DNA from: an uncultured Clostridia bacterium
GTDB lineage: Bacteria > Bacillota > Clostridia > Lachnospirales > CAG-274
Reading direction: 5' to 3'
DNA: 9,465 nucleotides
NCBI GenBank assembly: GCA_947589405.1
Contig: CANQBT010000086.1
Location: 1-9,465 of the forward strand
Position numbers and translations under genes: made by a program
The notes under the pieces: model-generated
Seen by the model: only the letters and a program-made list of their open reading frames with translations
Told to the model about the DNA's origin: nothing
Databases searched by the model: none
In this document: positions 6,873 to 9,465 of the stretch, one piece after another
Numbering within the stretch: the first letter of the stretch is position 1
Layout: each line of letters opens with the position of its first letter

Positions 6873-8215
6873 TTCGGCATATCCAGCGCACCTCTGGATT
6901 CCACCTTATCATCGGGAAGCTCAGGTCTATCCTGTACCTTCTCGGTAGTAGGCTCCTTTTCCTCTTCCCTGTCCTTATTTTTATCATCGGCGTCAGCTTC
7001 ATCTTCTTCAATATCGTCTTTTTCCGTATCGTCTTTTATTCTGAAACGGTCCCAGAAGCTGTCTCCCTCCTCAGGCACCTTTTCCGTTGAAATCTCGGTA
7101 TTTTCTTCGTCCTGAGCCCTTTTCTTGATAGCGGATACCTCAGCCGCTATTACAACGACCGAAACAGCCATTACAAATACAATGCCCCATATGAGAAGCT
7201 TTACCCAAAAGCTCTTTTTGGTATAGAAATCCACAGGCGGTTTTTCCGCCTTTTTTACTCTTTCCCAATGTCTGACCGTATTTTTGCTCTTAAGCTCATT
7301 GTAAAAATCCTCAACAGAAGGAGTCCTGTTCTCAGGCTTTATATTAAGGGCGTTCATAATGGCGTTTTCCATTGAAGTCCTTACTTTTATGCCCATCTTT
7401 GAAGGCGGCATAAGAGTATCCTGCTTTTGCCTTTCGGGAGCAGACAAAGGTGTTTCTCCCGTAAGCATTTCATAGTAAATGGCAGCTATTGAATATACGT
7501 CAACGGCAACGGTCAGCTTACTTCCGACTGAATACTGCTCTATAGGAGAATATCCCTCATTTGTGTATATGGGGATTATCCTGGACATAAAGCCGCAATA
7601 GCTGAAATCCGTCAGCTTTACGGTACTGTCCTTTTTGACTATGACAGTATCGGGACAGATATTTCCATGTATTATACCTGCCTCGTGTATAGGCTCTATT
7701 GCACGCATTAAATTGACGATAATATTTTTTCTGTAATCCTTTGCAAACTCAGAATCGCTGTCTATAAGATCTGCAAGAGTATTGCCGTCCCTTATTATTT
7801 CCCTTACGGCATAGGACGTATTGTTTTCATTAAAGGAATCTATTATATCCGTACTATCATAATTTACAAGCTCCGCAGCCTCATCGCTGAATGCGTCCTT
7901 GCCCGCATAGTACTTGTTCTCGTATTCACCGCTTTTTGTATGGACCTGTGCTCTGCCCTTTTCCCTATAGGCAAGATTGGCAGGAAGATATTCGTCTATA
8001 AGTACCTTTGCGCCTGTTTTAATATCAAATCCCGCATAGGTCACAAATATGCTGTTTGAATCCACAGCGCAGCCTGCCATATACTTTTCGTACAGTATGG
8101 TACCAGGCTTGATGTGCTTGCTGTTTACAGGCATACCGTTGTTTTCTTTCCCGCAATGGGGACATGTATTTTCATTTTCATTTAACTCATTCATACAATA
8201 CATACATCTGTGCAT
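6869..8215 (-). CDS. Membrane-anchored zinc-ribbon protein kinase-like protein, predicted pseudokinase
   Basis: 448 residues. An N-terminal zinc ribbon has CxxC pairs at C4/C7 and C18/C21. A bacterial Ser/Thr-kinase-like domain follows (about 40-310), then a cluster of basic residues and one membrane helix (about 336-360), and a very acidic low-complexity tail of about 88 residues predicted outside the cell. The fold is recognisable from TYAGFD (59-64), EYLPANL (75-81), IIHGNICPDTVIV, LTDFSYCG, GYSPIEQY (221-228, the APE region), DVYS (239-242) and an Arg late in the domain (R297). However, the glycine loop has become AGCAVDSNS, the VAIK Lys is Asp74, the HRD Asp is Asn185, the following Lys and Asn positions are Cys187 and Thr190, and DFG is DFS. 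Only Asp203 of the core set remains, so phosphotransfer is unlikely and a scaffold or sensor role is inferred. The start has GGGAGG 6 nt upstream. Confidence 0.85.
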   Translation of the reverse strand: MHRCMYCMNELNENENTCPHCGKENNGMPVNSKHIKPGTILYEKYMAGCAVDSNSIFVTYAGFDIKTGAKVLIDEYLPANLAYREKGRAQVHTKSGEYENKYYAGKDAFSDEAAELVNYDSTDIIDSFNENNTSYAVREIIRDGNTLADLIDSDSEFAKDYRKNIIVNLMRAIEPIHEAGIIHGNICPDTVIVKKDSTVKLTDFSYCGFMSRIIPIYTNEGYSPIEQYSVGSKLTVAVDVYSIAAIYYEMLTGETPLSAPERQKQDTLMPPSKMGIKVRTSMENAIMNALNIKPENRTPSVEDFYNELKSKNTVRHWERVKKAEKPPVDFYTKKSFWVKLLIWGIVFVMAVSVVVIAAEVSAIKKRAQDEENTEISTEKVPEEGDSFWDRFRIKDDTEKDDIEEDEADADDKNKDREEEKEPTTEKVQDRPELPDDKVESRGALDMPN

Positions 8216-8283
8216 ATGTATCCCTCCCGATCTATAGATATATATATAAATTCACAACAACTCGCATTAAACGAACAGTATAC

Positions 8284-8312
8284 ATTATATTATTATTTTT
8301 TTATAATTTCAA
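8284..8312 (-). promoter_or_regulatory. Strong putative sigma-A promoter of the pseudokinase gene
   Basis: On the - strand TTGAAA (8307-8312) and TATAAT (8284-8289) are separated by exactly 17 nt of nearly pure A/T. The predicted start is near 8277, giving a leader of about 62 nt before the ATG at 8215. The promoter lies between the pseudouridine synthase stop and the kinase start, so this gene can be expressed independently. Confidence 0.7.
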
Positions 8313-8363
8313 CAGTAATTTCAATTATTTTTGCAAAATTAATTATTTTTTACAATTTCAACA
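8292..8363. repeat. Imperfect AT-rich direct repeats around the pseudokinase promoter
   Basis: A 23-nt block at 8292-8314 recurs with few changes at 8341-8363. Both copies have a T-run followed by AATTTCAACA. A third AATTTCAA core lies at 8317-8324. One copy forms the -35 region of the kinase promoter and another covers the last codons of the pseudouridine synthase gene. They could be binding sites for a regulator or simple AT-rich drift. Confidence 0.45.
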
Positions 8364-9323
8364 ATCAATGCCAAATAAATCCTTTATAATAAGGCAATAT
8401 TTATGCGGCAAAGGGCATATAAATCCTCTGTTGTCCAAATATGACAATAGGCTCTCGCCTATATGGAATGTAAGCTTATAGCTGTGGAGAAGCTGACTTC
8501 TGAGTCCGTATTTTTCCCTGAAATATTTATTTACCTCATTATCCCCATATTTTGTATCGCCTATAACACAAGCGCCTATAGACTTCATTGAGATCCTTAT
8601 CTGATGGCTCTTGCCTGTTTCCAGCTTTATTTTCATAAGGGTATATCTGCCATTGTCGGCTATAGGCGTGTATTTGGTAAGTACATATTCGCCTTCTTCT
8701 TTATTATCGGAAAGCCGTACTATGTTGCCGTTTTCCTTACTGTGCCGGCCTTCAACGATGCCGCCTTCCTTTACGACTCCCTTTACGACTGTGATATAGT
8801 ACTTATCTATAAGTCTTTCCCTGAAGCCTCTGTTTAACTCCTGTACCGCATGCAAATTCTTTCCGGCAGCTACAATGCCGCTTGTGTTTCTGTCAAGCCT
8901 GTTGCATATGGAAGGCGTGAATGTATCATCAAGACTGTATTCTCCCTTGCCGTAAAGATAGTACAAAATACTGTCGTTGAGCGTATTGTCCTTGTTATTG
9001 CGGTCAGGGTGCACAATAACTCCCGCAGGCTTTGAACAGAGAAGTATATTTTCGTCTTCATAAACTATGTCAAAATTCTTGGGAGTATTTTTTATGGTTT
9101 TTTCTTTAATGAATCCCGTAATTGTTTCCTCAGATAAAAATATTTTAATATTGTCATCTTTATTCAATATTTCGCTGCCCTCCGCTCTCTTATCGTTCAG
9201 CTTTATATTTTTCTTCCTGAGCATTTTATATATAAACGATCTGGGAGCATCGTTCAAATATTTAAGCAGAAATTTATCAAATCTCTGACCCTTTTCATTT
9301 TCTGTTATTATTATTTCTCTCAT
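8358..9323 (-). CDS. RluA-family pseudouridine synthase (RluC/RluD-like)
   Basis: 321 residues, the usual length for RluC/RluD-type enzymes, which convert specific uridines in 23S rRNA to pseudouridine in the cytosol. An S4-like RNA-binding domain occupies about residues 12-63 (RFDKFLLKYL, then FIYKMLRKKNIKLN). The catalytic domain begins near 85 and has SKPAGVIVHP (98-107), the signature NRLDRNTSGIVAAGK with catalytic Asp144, the KYY segment (174-176), and LETGKSHQIRISM (235-246) followed by GDTKYG (255-260). All expected active-site features are present, so it should be active. The target uridine cannot be deduced. The start has AAGGAG (9331-9336) 7 nt upstream. The C-terminus ends FICPLPHKYCLIIKDLFGIDC, a little longer than I expect. 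No convincing terminator separates it from the pseudokinase gene. Confidence 0.92.
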   Translation of the reverse strand: MREIIITENEKGQRFDKFLLKYLNDAPRSFIYKMLRKKNIKLNDKRAEGSEILNKDDNIKIFLSEETITGFIKEKTIKNTPKNFDIVYEDENILLCSKPAGVIVHPDRNNKDNTLNDSILYYLYGKGEYSLDDTFTPSICNRLDRNTSGIVAAGKNLHAVQELNRGFRERLIDKYYITVVKGVVKEGGIVEGRHSKENGNIVRLSDNKEEGEYVLTKYTPIADNGRYTLMKIKLETGKSHQIRISMKSIGACVIGDTKYGDNEVNKYFREKYGLRSQLLHSYKLTFHIGESLLSYLDNRGFICPLPHKYCLIIKDLFGIDC

Positions 9324-9390
9324 TTTATTTCTCCTTAAACCTATATGAATATATTACCATATATTTTCGGACAATACAAAGCTTTTTGAG

Positions 9391-9465
9391 TCAAGACCAC
9401 CGGCTCAGCCGGTGGCTTGCACTACCCCTATAAGGGGCTTTTACCGGTCAGCGCTTGTAAGCGCA
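9391..9465. mobile_element. Possible end of an IS200/IS605-like element or related palindromic repeat, cut by the window edge
   Basis: Three stem-loops follow one another within 75 nt at the right edge, in sequence much more GC-rich than the adjoining spacer: 9392-9419, 9425-9437 (CCCCT-ATA-AGGGG) and 9451-9464 (GCGCT-TGTA-AGCGC), with an ACCGGT palindrome at 9443-9448. IS200/IS605 ends are recognised as imperfect hairpins by the Y1 transposase, and the first hairpin fits that type. The + strand pentamer TTGAG lies immediately outside (9386-9390); the - strand has TCAA beside the hairpin. No transposase or TnpB gene is in view, so orientation and identity are unproven. A non-autonomous or REP-like repeat is the alternative. 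Confidence 0.5.
9392..9419. repeat. Long imperfect hairpin with a bulged A
   Basis: CCACCGGC (9397-9404), loop TCA (9405-9407) and GCCGGTGG (9408-9415) form a perfect 8-bp stem. CAAG (9392-9395) pairs with CTTG (9416-9419) to extend it to 12 bp, leaving A9396 unpaired. A long stem with one extruded base is the form recognised by IS200/IS605 transposases. It could also act as a terminator-like structure, but no T-run follows on either strand. Confidence 0.8.

Noticed and set aside
8323..8350. AT-rich imperfect stem after the pseudouridine synthase gene as a terminator
   Set aside because: The stem is purely A/T apart from the central GC, contains a mismatch and is not followed by a T-run on the coding strand.

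Overview
The window comes from a low-GC, AT-biased anaerobic member of the Bacillota, most likely a gut-type Clostridia (Lachnospiraceae/Oscillospiraceae-like). The grounds are strong AAGGAGG-type ribosome binding sites, heavy use of ATA and AGA/AGG codons, sigma-A-like promoters with 17-nt spacers, and the gene families present: a C1 peptidase with a lectin-like region, a zinc-ribbon kinase-like membrane protein, and a YtaF/MntP-type membrane protein. This is inference from style and families, not a database match. The genetic code is standard; TGA is used as a stop.

Layout, left to right. (1) From the left edge to 1529 (+) runs the 3' part of a papain-like C1 peptidase, whose catalytic Cys lies outside the window. 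It is followed 16 nt later by a 49-codon small ORF (1546-1695, +) with a perfect Shine-Dalgarno sequence, then a strong stem-loop terminator (1739-1785). (2) Converging on it is a metal-dependent amidohydrolase (1845-3554, -) with its own promoter. (3) Upstream of that on the same strand is a SERCA-like P-type calcium ATPase (3668-6184, -). (4) Diverging from the ATPase is a YtaF-like membrane protein of the MntP superfamily (6297-6872, +), which carries a textbook EF-hand loop between its two membrane halves. (5) Converging on and overlapping it by 4 nt is a membrane-anchored zinc-ribbon pseudokinase (6869-8215, -). (6) Next is an RluA-family pseudouridine synthase (8358-9323, -). (7) The right edge (9391-9465) holds a series of stem-loops that resemble an IS200/IS605-type end or a related palindromic element.

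The most coherent functional theme is the divergent pair of a Ca2+ pump and an EF-hand-bearing putative cation transporter, separated by 112 bp with a 13-bp palindrome near the predicted ATPase start site. This suggests a cation (Ca2+/Mn2+) homeostasis locus. The most unusual proteins are the pseudokinase, in which nearly every nucleotide-binding and catalytic motif is altered, and the small peptide behind the peptidase, whose YxKP...DIVTTS pattern recalls short precursor-like peptides of Clostridia. The remaining genes look like ordinary chromosomal genes. No gene-free stretch exceeds 300 bases, and no RNA gene, CRISPR array or replication origin was seen.
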